From Gelatoporia subvermispora B (Eukaryota; Basidiomycota; Agaricomycetes; Polyporales; Gelatoporiaceae): DNA of 64,000 nucleotides. A model generated the notes under the pieces. The model was not told where the DNA came from, searched no databases, and worked only from the letters and a program-made list of their open reading frames with translations. The DNA lies in NCBI GenBank assembly GCA_000320605.2, contig KB445807.1, forward strand, positions 617,321 to 681,320, written 5' to 3'. This document shows, piece after piece, positions 1-13,400 of the stretch (its first letter is position 1; every line of letters begins with the position of its first letter). The translations under genes were made by a program, and so were the position numbers.

Positions 1-3000
1 GATCGTCCAGAGATCGCTTCTGGTTGGCCTTGCGTAGGAGGGCTTCTTCGACCGTGTGTTGTGATACGAACCTATATATGTGGACGTCGCGGATCTGACC
101 GATGCGGTGTGCCCTGTCGAGCGCGTAAGATGATCGTAGACGACACGATCTAACGAAACAAATCACCTGTCCTCGCACTGGCGGTCCATCTGCGGGTTGA
201 AATCACTGTCATAGAAGATGACGGTATCTGCGCCTGTCAAACTGAAAACGCGTACGTCAGAAGGTTTGATTAGGACCAGAAGGTGACAACTCACTTGATG
301 CCGACTCCGCCAGAACGCGACGAAGAGATGAAGCAGAAAATGCGAGAGTCGGAATTGAACCTCTCTGTGATATACTGTCGGTCTTCGATCTTCGTCGCAC
401 CGTCGAGTCGCAAGTAGAGATACCCGTGGAAGTTCAGGAATGTTTCGAGGATGTCCAGAATGCGGGTCATCTGCGTGAAGATCAGTATTCGGTGACCACC
501 TGCTTTGCGCTCTCTGAGCAGACGCGCAAGTTCTTGCAGCTTGCCGCAATCATACTGCAGTAACGATGGGTCTGGGAAGGCAATCTGTAGCTTCACACTC
601 GCTCGGTGGAGGATAGAGTCAAAGGTTGGGTCTTGCACGGTAGCAACAGTCGCATCCTGAAGACCAGACAGAGCGATCCTGGGCAGATCCCGTGCCACCA
701 CAGCAGGCGTCACAAATGCAAATCGATCGATGACATCTGCCGTATCTTCTGAACGTTCGGTATATGACCTAATAGCTGCATGGACGCGATACACAGTATC
801 CATGTAAGACGTTCTGCGGTCGAGATCAGACAGCGGTATGAGCGGGCGGTAGAAGCGCTTCGCAAGGACAATGATCTCGCTGCTGAGCACCGGTAGATGA
901 TTGCACCTGAGACGATTGAGGTACCCTATCTGACTCCACCGTGCTATACTAGCAGCACGATGCTGCCATGCGCGATACTTCTTGAATCCCTCGACGGTAC
1001 GAGTGTCCCGTGGGGGAGGTTCGCCAGGCAGCTCCGTGATTAGAGGTAGATGTGAGGTGCCGTCTAGTAGACGAGTCTCCGTAGCGACAATCCAAGACGT
1101 ATCATGGCGATGGATGAATCGCAGTCCCAGAATATCGAGGTTTATGAGATCCTCATCGTGAGTCCGCAGAAGATCTCGTCGAATCAACAGTTCTTTGATC
1201 TCGTAGTCAGCGATGACAGAGCGTTCCATCGCAAACGAGGTGAGGATAGGGCGAACTTCGAAGAGATCGGGATGGTTGACGACCTTCCTCAGCTGCATCA
1301 AGATGTTCGCGATCTTGTGGTACATGCCGGACTGCAGGTCGTAGCGCGTCTCCGCGCGTGCCATGAACTCGTCGTAGAGGAAACGTTGACGCTTCGAGAG
1401 GGAGCACATGACGAGATGCTCGAACTTCCGGGGGAGTTCCTTCTCCACATCTCGCTTCAGCCGTCGGAGAAGATATGGGCGCAATACGGTATGAAGCTTT
1501 GCCACGCGTTGCTGAGTCTCGTCGTCGATATTGCCCATCTCTATTGCCTTCTCCACGGGATCTGGACGACGGCAATGTTAGTTGACGTTCTTGTAAGTTA
1601 ACGGGAGCGCGCGCACTTGAGAACCAGTCACCAAATTCCTTCAGATTCGCGAAATTGGTCCCCGACATAAGGAATTGAAGGAGTGCCCACAGTTCAGTCA
1701 GGTTGTTCTGGAGAGGCGTCCCGGTGAGCAGTAGTCGACGAAAGGAGCGAAACATAAGTAGCGTATTCCATCGCTGAGATTTGAAGTTCTTGATCATATG
1801 CGCTTCGTCTAAGATCATGTAGTACCAGGGCTTTCGCTTGAATACATGGGCGTCCCGACTAGCCAAAGCATAGGATGTCACACAGACATTGAAGTGATAC
1901 TTGTTGTTCCAGCCTTGCCGCAGCTCCTTTCGGCGTTTGGTTGTCCCGTGGTAACTTAAAATCTTGAACCCTGGTAGGAATTTCTTGAACTCCATCTCCC
2001 AGTTGAGCAGCACGCTGGTAGGTACGATGATAAGGTGCGGGCCCCAAATGCCACGATCGCACGCAAGGTGGGCCAGTAAAGCTATAGTCTGAATTGTTTT
2101 CCTGCAAACCTGTCAGATAGGGTACATGCGTGAATCCAGAAAACGTACCCTAGACCCATCTCATCAGCCAGTATTGCGTTTAAGTTATTAGTATGTATGC
2201 TCGCGAGCCACTCGAGACCAGCTTGTTGATACGGCCGAAGCGTCCCGCGAAGGAGGAATGACGCCTTGACTTTGGACTGCGGGTCCCATTCTACCGGCGC
2301 CACAGCGTACGGTCGAAGATAGTGTGGGATCGTCTCGTCCTCTTCGACCTCATCATCTGCGTTTGTCTCCGTTTCCTCTGCAACGCCTTGGAGCCGAACT
2401 GCCGAATCTGGCGGAGCGGCGTCCTCTCGAACGCTCGCTTCCTGGCGAGGTGCTTCTTCCACGTCGTCTATCGCCTGGTGATCTTCGACGTCTATGTTGG
2501 CTGGACAACCTTGTTCGAGTTTCGGGTTATCCTCGCGGGGTGGAGCAGCAGCGTTGGTAGTCTCGGTGTCATGCAAAGGAGGGAATAGGTCATCTAAAGA
2601 GTTCACTGGAGGCGCATCGTCACCAAGAGTGTCGTCTTGCTCAGGGTAATCTGGGTATTGCAGGACAAGTTCGTCTTCAGAGACATCGTCAGGGTATAAC
2701 AGCTCGTAATTCTCAGTAGATGGAGACTTGGTAAAACCGACGTCAATGTCGAAGAACGAGGCTCCATTAGACGTCTGCATCGCGTGGCTCTGGTCGTCGC
2801 TAGGCTCCTGCAGATGATGTTCCGAGCTTCGAGGGGTCAAGAGAGGGGGGGACAGCACCGGAGAAGAGAGCAAGTGAGTGAGATTCTCGCCCTCAGTCGC
2901 CGAGATGGAAAAGATCCCTCCATTCACAGACTTCGGATTTCGCACAAGAGAAGTTTCGGGCGGGTCGATCTCCATGATTGAAGGAGATCTGGCAAAAGTA

Positions 3001-4988
3001 GCATGAGTAGGAGTACTCCGTCCAGACGTCGGTCCAGACATATCTCCTAAGAGAAAGGTAGAATCAACCGCTTCTTCATCAGCGTTGTTATCCGACTCTG
3101 CTTCGGAGTCTGATGAGGCATCGTCGCTGTCAGCATCAGTGCTACCTGCATCATCATCGTCAGCGTCGGAGTTGGGTGTGACAGACGCCCAGTGGCGCAG
3201 GCTGGTCGCGATGCTGCTCGAGCGACTGCGAGACGCCGCCTTGCTAAGTTCGGCTTGTTGCGCCTCTAGGATCTGACCAGACTGATCAAGGATAGCGTCC
3301 AGATGCTCATGCCCACGCCGCCGCTCCTCTTCTTCGCGCTTCAACCGCTGTTGCTCACGGAGGTGCTATGGGCGATGCGCTCAGCAACTCGGCGGATGAG
3401 TGAGAAGACTGACTTCACATACATGAATAGCTTTCTTCCACTCCGCTATGACAAGCTTCATCGTCGCCTTTGCCAGCGCTCGCAAGCGCTTCTCTTCCTG
3501 GGCTTTAACCTTGTCTTCCTTCGCTGCCTGAACGTCCCAATAAGCGCGGATCTTGCTCGCGATCTGTGCTGCGACGGGTCCGCCGTTATGAGGACGGACA
3601 AGATTTGGGGATTCAATCTGCTCGACGATAGCTGCCCAAGCGTCGCGCGCGCGTGGCGTCAACGAACCAAAAGATCCGGAAGCCGTATCCCGGACGGTGA
3701 AGTACAATCTGCCTTGCAGCCGAAACGAGTCGACTTTGTCCCAGAACGCAGCATCCTTCCGAGCCTTCTCCTCGAGAGTCTCGATATCAACTTCCTGGCC
3801 ATCCAGTGTTGTGTAAGATGAGAGAAGAGCGGTCAAAGAGCCATCGTAGCGCGGCGCCGGTGGCTTCTGCTTCGGGTGGGAGAGAGCTGGCTGGGGCTTC
3901 CTAACAATAAGTTTGATGCGTTTGTAGGACGGCTTGGCGGTCGATTCCCTGTCTGGACTAGTGTTGAGAGCAGACGAAGACACCTGTTGATGTGTATCTC
4001 GCCGGCGACCGAACGAGCGCTTGGATGGAATGGTTGATATCGACTCGGGATGCATGCCTGGATCGTGGTCACCCACGCCAGGTCCGTTTGGGTCCGCGCC
4101 GCTATAAGGGATATTTTTGGGCGCCAACTTGCGCTTCTTGGCCGCAGACGTTGCATATGGTAGTCCATTGGGATGCGAAGTCTCCTCCACGGCGCGCTTC
4201 TGCCGGCGCCCCCGTGCAGGCGGCGGAGCACTTCCCGTGAGCTCGCCCGCAATGCCATCCAACTCCTCTGACTGCTCGTCATCGACTGCTCGAGCTTTGC
4301 CCTTCCCCTTGCGGCTTACGTGTGCGCTCGCCGACTTTGCCTCTGCGACGATCGACCAGAACGGGTTCTCCGGCTCCTCAACGAATTTGGGCTTTCTCCT
4401 GGAAGTAGCGGCGGGAGGCGCGGTGATGGACGGTGCTTTCAGAAGCTGGAGACGTTCTGTGTGCGCTCTGCGAGTACGGCGCGAGGGGCCTGCCACGGAG
4501 GACGACTGCTCGAGTAGCAGGTCGTGGCGGGCTTGATACTGTGAGGGAGGATGAGAATGTATCAGTACGGCAATAGCAGCTATCCGCACCTCTTGAAAAA
4601 CAGCCGAGTTATCCTCCTTCGCCGTCTGTCGTGGACGTGAGATTCCTGAGCCGAAAGGACAGCTGCACAGTGGTCTTGCGTACCTTTGGGTCGTACGAGA
4701 GCAGCGTAACGAACTTTTCTAAATGAAATGCTTCTCGGACCTGAAGACAGCTGTAGTTGAGCGATGGTGGGGCAGATGGCAAACATACCAGGCTATCATG
4801 CGCGGAAAACACACTGTCCAACCGTGCCTTCCTCTCTTCGATCCACGCGGTCCGTACAGTCTCGACACGCTCCTGAGATGGAAAATCACCGTTATTTATA
4901 TAAGTAACCAGCACCTCTGTTCAGCTGCGCAACATACAGGTGCATCTCCAGCATCCCTCGCACGAACAGCAACACCACGAGGGGCCAT
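1..4988 (-). CDS. SWR1: SWR1 chromatin-remodelling ATPase, 3' end cut by window
   Basis: Catalytic subunit of the SWR1 complex, which exchanges H2A for H2A.Z in nucleosomes using ATP. The start is the ATG at 4986-4988 (MAPRGVAV), followed by a short intron and an N-terminal exon containing [13 protein letters not shown] residues ([18 protein letters not shown]), typical of Swr1. An HSA-type basic helix region lies near 3420-3600, followed by a long acidic, Ser/Asp-rich stretch (2350-3250). The Snf2 ATPase begins near 2250 with [12 protein letters not shown]. The Walker A is split by an intron (ADEMGLG, then [13 protein letters not shown]). Also visible are DEAH at about 1815, [10 protein letters not shown] at about 1715, and the helicase C lobe with [12 protein letters not shown] at about 470. 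There is a large insertion between lobes (550-1250), as expected for the INO80/SWR1 group. The last readable exon has DRAHRIGQ at about 85-110. The remaining C-terminus is outside the window. The gene has several short introns. Confidence 0.93.
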
Positions 4989-5820
4989 CGCGTTTTGTCA
5001 CGGAGCGCACCTCGAGAGAGGTCGCGAGCGCGTGAGAGTCGGGGTCAAGATGGCAGATCTCGTCAAATACAGCACGGTTTGGCGAGATTCTTGGACAGAG
5101 ATGGAGCCAGCTCTTCAGAGATCACGAATCTGCGTATGCGAGAGGGTTTGCATGGAGGTGTAGTCGCCGTGAGTGGTCGAGCAGTTTGGGACGCCATTTC
5201 GCCGTGACCAGGAGGTTGTTTGGCCGGGACAAACATCCGGCAATTTCTGGGCAGCGCGAACTTGGCACAACTTCATCATAACTTCTCTATGACACCATTG
5301 ACCTGCTGCCCATCTATCATCTGAAGACACAGCTACGCCTTTTGAGCAGAAACTAAGGATTTTTACGTGCAGGAGGCTCTTAGCATCGCGCTTTCGTCAC
5401 CACGGTCAACTAGCTTGTCTGGAGCTGTCTCATAGCACGCGGCGGCAAGCGTTGGGGTTGAACAGACTACATGATTCCTATCCTCGGCCAATCCAAGTTG
5501 TCTCTCTGTAACTGAGTTATCTCGGTCAGGTTTGCTTACGATACAAGAACTGCTCGCAATATCCTGCACCGCAATGACGTTCGTACCATTGGAACAGTGG
5601 CTGGATACAAATTTCTTGTTGTCAGCTATGTCTGGCGCAAGCAGCAACAGAGCCGCAGGCAGAGGCCACCTATGGCAATAATTCTCCAAAAGCGAGCTCC
5701 TCGACAGTTACGTTCCAATTGTGCAAAGCAAATTCATAGCGATCCAAGACTGCGACGTAACGTTGTACCAATACACAAGAAGATTTAGCCAGCCATTAAG
5801 GTATATGCGGCACCCGCCGT
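4989..5820. other. Intergenic region upstream of SWR1
   Basis: This stretch of 832 bases lies between the SWR1 start and the 3' end of the MFS gene. The open frames here are short and have no recognisable domain or splice-supported continuation. It probably holds the SWR1 promoter and the MFS 3' region. I see no specific element. Confidence 0.5.
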
Positions 5821-7930
5821 CTAGATGTAGTATCTGTAATCCGGGTTCAGGTCCCCCATTCGTTTCTTTTCGTCAAGTGTAAGTGTGTCATCGGCCTTGT
5901 TAGCTCTTCTCCGGTTCTCGAGGGAGACACTGCAGAGATAGACGACGTCGGCGACGATGCCAAGACAGATGAATCCGATGCAGATGCTATAGCCCCGGAT
6001 GTATTTGGGTGCATCTTTGGCGAGGAAGGAGAAGGTGGCGATGATACCGCCGACTAGCAAAAATTGTCAGTGTGATGCCAGTATAGGCTACTAAGTCGAT
6101 ACGCACTGTTGCCGAAGCCGATCTGCCATGCTGTTCCCACCGCTCTGCGTTGATGGCCGGCCACTGTCCGCCGGGTCAATTTCTATTCCGGAGGTAGGAT
6201 AAGATAGAACTCACAATTTGTGTTGAACCAGCAAATCACGACGGGCATCGCTGAGTATGTGCCCATCGCCGATAAGAACAGCGCTGCGTACTGAAGGTGG
6301 TTGTTGTGGTGTTCCACGAGCAAGATGATGAAGCCAGTGAGGGCGACCGCCGTTGTAATGATCGCGAACATGAACCGGTGACGGAAGTAATCCGACGCGG
6401 TTGCGGTGAGCATCGCCAGTGCGAATGCACACGCCCATGGAGGTACGGAGAGCAGCTGTGTGCGGATGTTGCTGTGGCCCAGAGTTTGGATGATTGAGGG
6501 CGCGAAGTATGCTAGACGATATTCCAGAGCTTAGCTGTCAGGGCTGAAATGTGATCAAAGGATTGACTCACCGTAGCCGTAGGCAGGCACGATCAGACCG
6601 AAGTACATCAATCCGCCCACAATGATCTTGTCTGCGGACGACGTCAATATGAAATCGCATGAAGTAAGACGTTACTACTTACAGTCCTTGAACACTTCCA
6701 GAATACTCTTAAATGTCAGCGACTCATGCCGCTTAGAGTGGCCCACGTCCTCGAACAGTCGCGCCTTCACATACTCCTTCTCATCTGCTGACAGCCATGT
6801 AGCCTCCTCGGGGAAGTCTGAGATGACAAAGTACAGGGTCGCGGATACGACACATGTCAGGAGGCCCTCTGCCATTTCGTCAGCTAAGCGGGAGGGACTT
6901 GAATGACAAGAACACATACCGAGTATGAAAATCCATCGCCAGCCACGAAGACCGTGCATGCCGTCCATCTTGCCAATTGCGCTCGCAAGGAGGCCGCCGA
7001 AGCCCCCTGCGAGGGTGGCGGACGAGAAGAAAAACGAGAACCGTTTCTGTGCTTCTGCGCGTTTGTACCACCTATGGCGGGGTCAGACAGCTGTCGCCGA
7101 GGCGCAAATTCAAAAGCGAACTCACATGGATATCAGGTAGAAGCATGCTGGGAAAATCCCACTCTCCACGAAACCTGCGAGCAGACTATCAGAAATCACG
7201 ACAAGGAGATATCGAGTGAGTCATACCCAAGAAAAACCTTGTCGCTACGAGTCCGCTGAAATTCTGCGTGAGACCCTGCAGCACCGTGATGAGGCCGAAG
7301 AGAAACATGCAGAATGACACTACGGTCTCATGTCAGGCACGGCAAAGACAGCAGTCAATCAGCTACATACGCCAGACATGGGGCTTGAACCTCTTCAGCA
7401 GTATGTTTGATGGGATTTCGAATATCACATAAGGGACGAAACTGAGGTAGGCCCCGAGCGGCGCATCAGCAGGTGTCCAATTACTTTTTTTTGGCAGCAG
7501 AAATGAAAAAGACTGACAAGACGACCAACGCGACGTTGTACTGATTCCCACCAAGCTTCAGGTCATCCTTCAGCCCAAATAGCACAGCATTCGATATATT
7601 CACGCTGCAGCCTTCGATCAGCAAACGTTATCAGAGTTGGGAAGACACGACACTGACCGATCAAGGAACGCGAGCAAATATAGTACAGTGAGAACGGGCA
7701 CCACGCGCATGTCGATCTTCCTCATGAGCTTTGCCTCATTGACCTCGGGCAGGCGTGTCCTGTAGTCGTCGAGTATGGCCGTCTCGACGACGTACTTTTC
7801 AGCGTCGCCGCCGTCGAGCGCAGTGCCCTTCAGCGAGGCGCTTCTTGAGCGATTGACTGTGCCATCGAAATCAGTGAACACGCCCCAAGAACCCAATGGC
7901 AGAGCGACACTTACGATCCTCCGAAGCCAT
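5821..7930 (-). CDS. MFS transporter, allantoate permease (Dal5/TNA1-like) family
   Basis: Plasma-membrane proton symporter of the anion:cation symporter group, whose fungal members import organic anions such as allantoate, nicotinate, pantothenate or biotin precursors; the substrate cannot be read here. The start is a short exon MASED (ATG at 7928-7930), then an intron to VNRSRSASLKG. The cytosolic N-terminus ends in KLMRKIDMRVVPVLTVLYLLAFLDR, the usual start of TM1. Later landmarks are EIPSNILLKRFKP (TM2-3 loop, about 7390), the GWRWIFIL segment (about 6930), a charged central loop with SADEKEY (about 6790), and GTYSAMPVVICWFNTN before the C-terminal helices. The last exon ends with LNPDYRYYI and a TAG at 5821-5823. 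About eight short introns break the gene, and the joined protein is near 500 residues, normal for the family. Confidence 0.88.
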
Positions 7931-8899
7931 GGGGAACGACTCGGATGCAGCGAAGACCAGGAAGCCTCTCGAGGCCTTTGAAGAGATGATGGGCAAGGAG
8001 CTGCTGGCGCCCTCGTCAGTCACCTGCCCATGTCTTCTTCCCTGCCCTGTCGAGTCAATTCATCTGTGACTCGACGTTTGCTGGGACGACATGCAATTCC
8101 GCATCGTGGTTGGCTCCCCCAGGCTACTCGCATCACCCGCACTATCGGCTCTTCGCCGGCTCGCTGCATTTGGCTTGGTTGAGCGGGGTAATAGATTGCC
8201 GAGTCGATTGCTTGTTCGGTCTAGTCCATTTCAGGCAGCAACTCCAGGCGATCTCCACCTTTCTCTACTCCTCCGCTCATGGCGCATGCAGATTGACCGG
8301 AGAAATCGGGTCGCTCTGTCGGAGGATTTACTAGCGTTTAAGCTAACTATCTGACCTCTGACCTCCGACCCTGTCCATTCTTGCGCGCTGACTGTCATCA
8401 TGCATATGTCGAGCGGGCATTGGTAAGCTGGGCAATGTCACATCTCGCGTAAGTAATACCGGGTGAATCCCCCTATATGAAACCAAGTGCCTGAGTACAA
8501 TGACGCGATGACAGCGCAAAGGACACGGAGGATGGAACGGTGGTATGATCGTACAGCCAGATGAGGGATGTAGGATACATGATGTACATGAGTGAAACGG
8601 CCGTGATGGCGGAGGGAAGTCGGGATACGGATATGAAGACAGGTGTGGCAGAGGTAGGAGGCAGTGGCTCGTGAACGAGGCCAACTCGCTGTAAATGTGA
8701 CGATCTTCCTCAAATGACATCAGACTGTCGAGTGGGTGAGACGGCGCGATATAGGGCGGTGCAGGTATGAGGTAGTCGGTGGGACTAGGATGTGCCGGAA
8801 CCGCGAAAAGTGATGATGATCACGAGGACATCGTTGCAGCGGAATCAATTTTATGCAGTACATCTCCGGAAAAGACATACCTCATATCCGAGGGTCGGA
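7931..8899. other. Intergenic region, no gene seen
   Basis: About 970 bases between the MFS start and the PARG-like stop. Open frames on both strands are low-complexity (His/Pro/Ser-rich on minus) and lack family resemblance. The part next to 7931 should contain the MFS promoter. Confidence 0.45.
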
Positions 8900-9996
8900 C
8901 TAACTACGTAGTGTAAAGCCCTTCTCAAACTCCTCGAAAGTCTCCCGTCCTAGTACAGCGAACATAACATGTTCGAACGATTTCGCAAATCTGCCCTTCA
9001 GAAGCGTTTCCCAGGTCTTCGCGATAACGTCCACCTTGTTCTTGAACACCCCCGTCCCGAAACTGCCCAGGACGAGGTACCTGACCTGATGTCTCTCGAA
9101 CAAATATAGGATACGGGCCATGCGCTCCATCATAGTCTTCTCAATATTCTGCTCCTGCAGTGCGGGTGAAACGCGGTAGTGTAATGTCTGCTTGACGGCC
9201 CCGGCGTTCACAGCCGGACTTGTCAACACGTCAGCATCCAACGGTTCAGCGAAGGTGCCATTATCGTTGCGGAAAATCGTCACTCGGGGCGAATAGACCA
9301 TTGCATGCGAGTAGTATCCACCCTTGTTGTTGCGCTTGTGAAGGATGTAAAATTCCTGTGCCGTAGGCGTCATGAGGCTGGGGTACAGTGTGGACGATCG
9401 CGCAATGGACTCCTCCTGGGCTTGTGCACCGGAGAGAACGCCGCCTCCGGGCTTAGTAGCAGATGCGAAGTTCAGGATGCCGATCGTGGGTACCGCATTC
9501 GGCGATGCATCATGGTGGTGGGTTGCGGCAAGTAGGCGTGCGCCCTCGAGGGTAGATATCTCCAGGATAGATATCCGGGGTTGTTCCCATGCCGTTGGAG
9601 TAGGAGATGAAGGTGAAGCATTCCAAGAAGACAAGACTGAATCAGGAGGATAGTACTCTGTGTTGCGCTTGCAGTAATTTGTCCGGGTGCTTAGATCGTA
9701 CACTTGGTCGGAGTCGTCAAGCGTGTATGAGCCGTGTCGGATAGCCTCAAAAGTCTCCTCTCCAATGCGTTTGTGCCGTTCACGAGCCTCGCTCCGTGGA
9801 GCACTGCCCTTCGGTGCCTCAGAGGCCGAGAAGGATTAACAGCACTTTCGCGTGAGGCATGAAAGTCCGTTGGCTCACCATACAGTAATACGTTAACTAT
9901 TTCTGCGCTCCTACAATACCCAAATGTGCACCTCCGAGAACCCTGAAAGTCTTGAGATGTAGAATGGTACAGCGGAAGTAGATCGCGTGCAGACAA
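8900..9996 (-). CDS. Microbial-type PARG-like macrodomain protein
   Basis: Predicted poly(ADP-ribose) glycohydrolase-like hydrolase of the bacterial/fungal type (TIGR02452 family). The main exon runs from the TAG at 8900-8902 up to about 9820. It has an N-terminal helix (RERHKRIGEETFEAI), the phrase IGILNFASATKPGGG, and the PARG signature GGG followed seven residues later by QEE (9410-9450), whose glutamates bind the ribose. A second conserved block, LVLGSFGTGVFKN (about 9060-9090), matches the usual GAxGCGxFxN position. The 5' end is uncertain. The frame is closed by a stop just above 9830, so a first exon upstream is needed. A frame starting with ATG at 9996 (MSARDLLPL) is a candidate, joined by a GTGAGC intron, but I could not make the phase fit. 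It lies head to head with the sulfate permease. Function rests on family knowledge only. Confidence 0.8.
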
Positions 9997-10418
9997 GTGC
10001 CGAGTCTGTCAAGCAGGCGCCCTGGGCGATCCTGAACAACGGGGCGAACGACGTTCAGCGTCGTCGCACAATCAGTTCATCTTCTTGGCCGTCCGAGTCG
10101 CCTCTTATACTATGAATCGAGTGGTTTGCGTCGAGTCAAAGCGATATGAGGTTGACTGCCGGACGCGGGGTCGGGCTCACAAGACTTGGACGAAACAAGC
10201 AAAAAGATGTTCGGGACAGCGCCGGACACGCAGCTCGCAGCTGCTGGCGATGAACACGGCTGCTCCTCCCGTTGCACTTCTCCTCTACGGCGCTCGAAAC
10301 TGATTCTGGGTACTTATACCCCTCCTGCGTGTCTGTTCTGCATCACTATCCAACGGACCGCACTGCTACCGGTGTTAGCCAATCCCATCGGCAGCAATCG
10401 TCATCGACGCGCGGAGCG
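9997..10418. promoter_or_regulatory. Divergent promoter region between PARG-like gene and SulP permease
   Basis: About 420 bases separate the two divergent genes. No obvious TATA box or upstream coding exon was identified with confidence. An open frame enters from 10272 in phase with the permease, but the first good start is at 10419. Confidence 0.35.
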
Positions 10419-13400
10419 ATGTCCTCGCAAGTTGGACGAGGCACTAATGTGCCTCAAGCCAGTCATTCGTCAACTGTCTTTGGATCCTATACCTCTGCTA
10501 CATCTTCGCTGAGAGGAGCATACACCGACGAGCCAAGCACGCCTACCGGGACTATTACACCGCACACGGCGGAAGAGCGTGCAGCACTCTTGGGAGATGT
10601 GGAACCAGCCTATTCAGCGTATGGAACGAATGTACCTCCGAGAAGTATGTCCATAATTTTCGACTGGTTGTGTGTTGTGGTCTGGTGCTCTGGTTCATCT
10701 CCCACATCGTTCTTGGGTGGCCATGGAACCATGCCAGCACCCTGTTCGCAGTCAGGTCTAAATTCAGACAGCACGGTGGGCATGCCATCACAATATGTTC
10801 AGTATATTGTATGGTGGTTATGGATGACGCTGCGCGTTGAGACAGCTGGGATGATATTCCGACGTACACTTTATGCCGCAGTACGGGCCTAGTACTCATT
10901 ACAACTTTTCCAGGACCTCCAATCCGCCGGAAGTCCACCTGGGCGCGAGTTAAATATTATGTACCATCAACTGCATGGATACCCGAGTACTCCTTCTCAT
11001 TGTGCGTCCTATTTTACATCTACGCGAGCGCATCATCACGCTCAATGATTTCCCACCGTAATTTGACAGGTTGGGAGGAGACGTGTTGGCCGGGATTACA
11101 GTGGCATGCATGCTTATACCTCAGTCCGTGTCCTATGCGTCTTCGCTGGCGAAGCTGAGCCCAGTTACCGGCCTGGTGCGTCTCTCATCACTGCACGATG
11201 TTCTGTGCCCATTGACCATTCGCCCAGTTCTCCGCAGCGATCCCGGGATTGGTATATGCGTTGCTGGGGACGTCCCGTCAGCTGAATGTCGCACCAGAGG
11301 CGTCTCTCTCGCTTCTCGTCGGGCAGGCAGTCGAAGAAATCCTACACTCGGACCCGCATTCGCACCCGCACACACATCCGCTCGACCCCGAGCTCGTAAA
11401 GCTCGCGGTAGCCACCATCATTACATTCCAAGTGCGTGTCTCCACAGTAGCTATCCGACAGGCGCGCTCACCTGGCGTCAGGTTGGCCTGATCAGCTTCT
11501 TGTTGGGCATCTTTCGCCTTGGCTTTCTCGATGTTGTACTCAGCCGCGCGCTGTTGCGTGGGTTCGTCACCGCGGTCGCGGTGGTCATCATGATGTACGC
11601 AGACACGCTCTCACCTTGCTAAGCACTGCCGCTCACATTTTGCGCCCAGTGAGCAACTGATTCCCATGTTTGGGCTCACGGAGCTGCAAAGTCATTACCA
11701 ACTACATTCGACGCTCGACAAAACCGTGTTCCTACTCGAGCATGTCTGGACACACGCGCACCGCCTGACGACCGTCGTCAGCTTCGGCGCGCTCGCGGTC
11801 CTGCTATTCTTCAGGTTCTTCAAGCGGGTGTGTAGGAAGTATTGGTTTATTTACAGACTGCCTGAGGTGTTCATCGTGGTCGTCTGCTCGACAAGTAAGC
11901 TGTATGATTGAGGAATGAAACGGCGCCACTGGGATTAACACACGGAAAGTCTTGTCTGATAGGTTTGGCTGGGCACAGGAAGGCGTGGACATATTAGGAG
12001 CAGTCCCGATCAACACCGGCCCCTCGCTTGTCCAGTTCCCCATTCGCAATTTTACATTGCATTTCCTTCGTCGGACGACATCCACAGCGGTGTGCGTTTG
12101 CGGTCTCTGTCTTTACGAATATGGTAGTATTGATGAACTATTGATCACAGATTGATATCTATCATTGGGTTCCTCGACAGCATTGTGGCCGCGAAGCAGA
12201 ATGCGACTCGCTTTGGCTACAGCGTCAGTCCGAACCGTGAACTGGTGGCGTTGGGTGCCAGCAATATTGCGGCGTCGTTTGTGCCAGGGACCCTACCGGC
12301 GTATGGATCCATTACTAGGTCTAGGATGAACGGCGATCTCGGTGGGCGCACCCAGATGGCGTCTATCGTGTGTTCGACAGTCGTTATCATGGCCATCGTA
12401 TTCCTCCTACCTTGGTTGTACTATCTCCCAAAATGTGTACTCGCGGCGATGTGAGTATTGGATATGATCCTGCGCCAATATAGCTTGGTGAACTGACTAA
12501 AGCTTGTCAGCATCTGCCTCATTGTGTTCTCCTTGATCGAGGAATTGCCTCACGACCTGAAGTTCTATTGGAAGTAAGTAGCATCTGTTTGTTCCCATGA
12601 GTTCTACTGAGAGGACCTGTGATCAGGATGCGAAGTTGGATTGACCTCCTTTTGATGTCCCTGACGTTCATCTTCACCATCGTCTGGAACGTCGAGGTTG
12701 GCGTCGCAGTCAGCCTCGTGATTTCTCTCCTTCTGGTAGTCCATCGGTCTTCCAAAACACGTTTGACTATTTTGGTGAGCTTCTGTGGCACTGAGACATG
12801 TGGAGAGTCACTAATATGTCTGTGATTCTAAGGGCCGTATCCCGGGGACCAATCGGTGGAAACCAATCGATGAAGAACCTGAAGCCCAGGAAGACGTCGC
12901 GGGGGTGTTGATTGTCCGCATCCGCGAGAACCTTGACTTCGGTATGTCGCCAAGCGATGTGTCCGCATGACTTATTGACCATCCGACAGCGAATGCGGCG
13001 CAGCTCAAAGGTGAAGGACATGAAACATGTGGTGGGACTGTGTTTGACACTCGTTCTAGAACGCCTGCGCAGATTAGAGCTATATGGGCATAGCAAGCAC
13101 CATCCGTCCGACGAGCCCCTACGGCAGCACGCTAGTGTCCTCATCTTCCATCTTGCCGACGTGGATACCATCGATGCTTCGTGCGTCCAGCCTCTTCCCA
13201 ATATCTCCTTGACCTAACGACCGTCCGCAGAGCCGTGCAGATCTTTTATGAGCTCATGGAGACGTATAAGGTTTGTATACCACTTTTGATATCCGTTGCT
13301 GATGAAGCCAGGATAACACATTTCCTTTTAGACCCGCGGTGTCGGTCTGTACATCGCGCATTTGAAGCCCGTCCCGCACGACCAGTTCGAGCGGGCAGGT

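Noticed and set aside
1104..1601. Plus-strand frames across 1-4.9 kb
   Set aside because: They are opposite to SWR1 exons carrying helicase motifs.
2082..2180. Reading SWR1 as broken at the ATP-binding loop
   Set aside because: The Walker A is only split by a normal GTACG...GCAG intron that rejoins GLG to KTIQTI.
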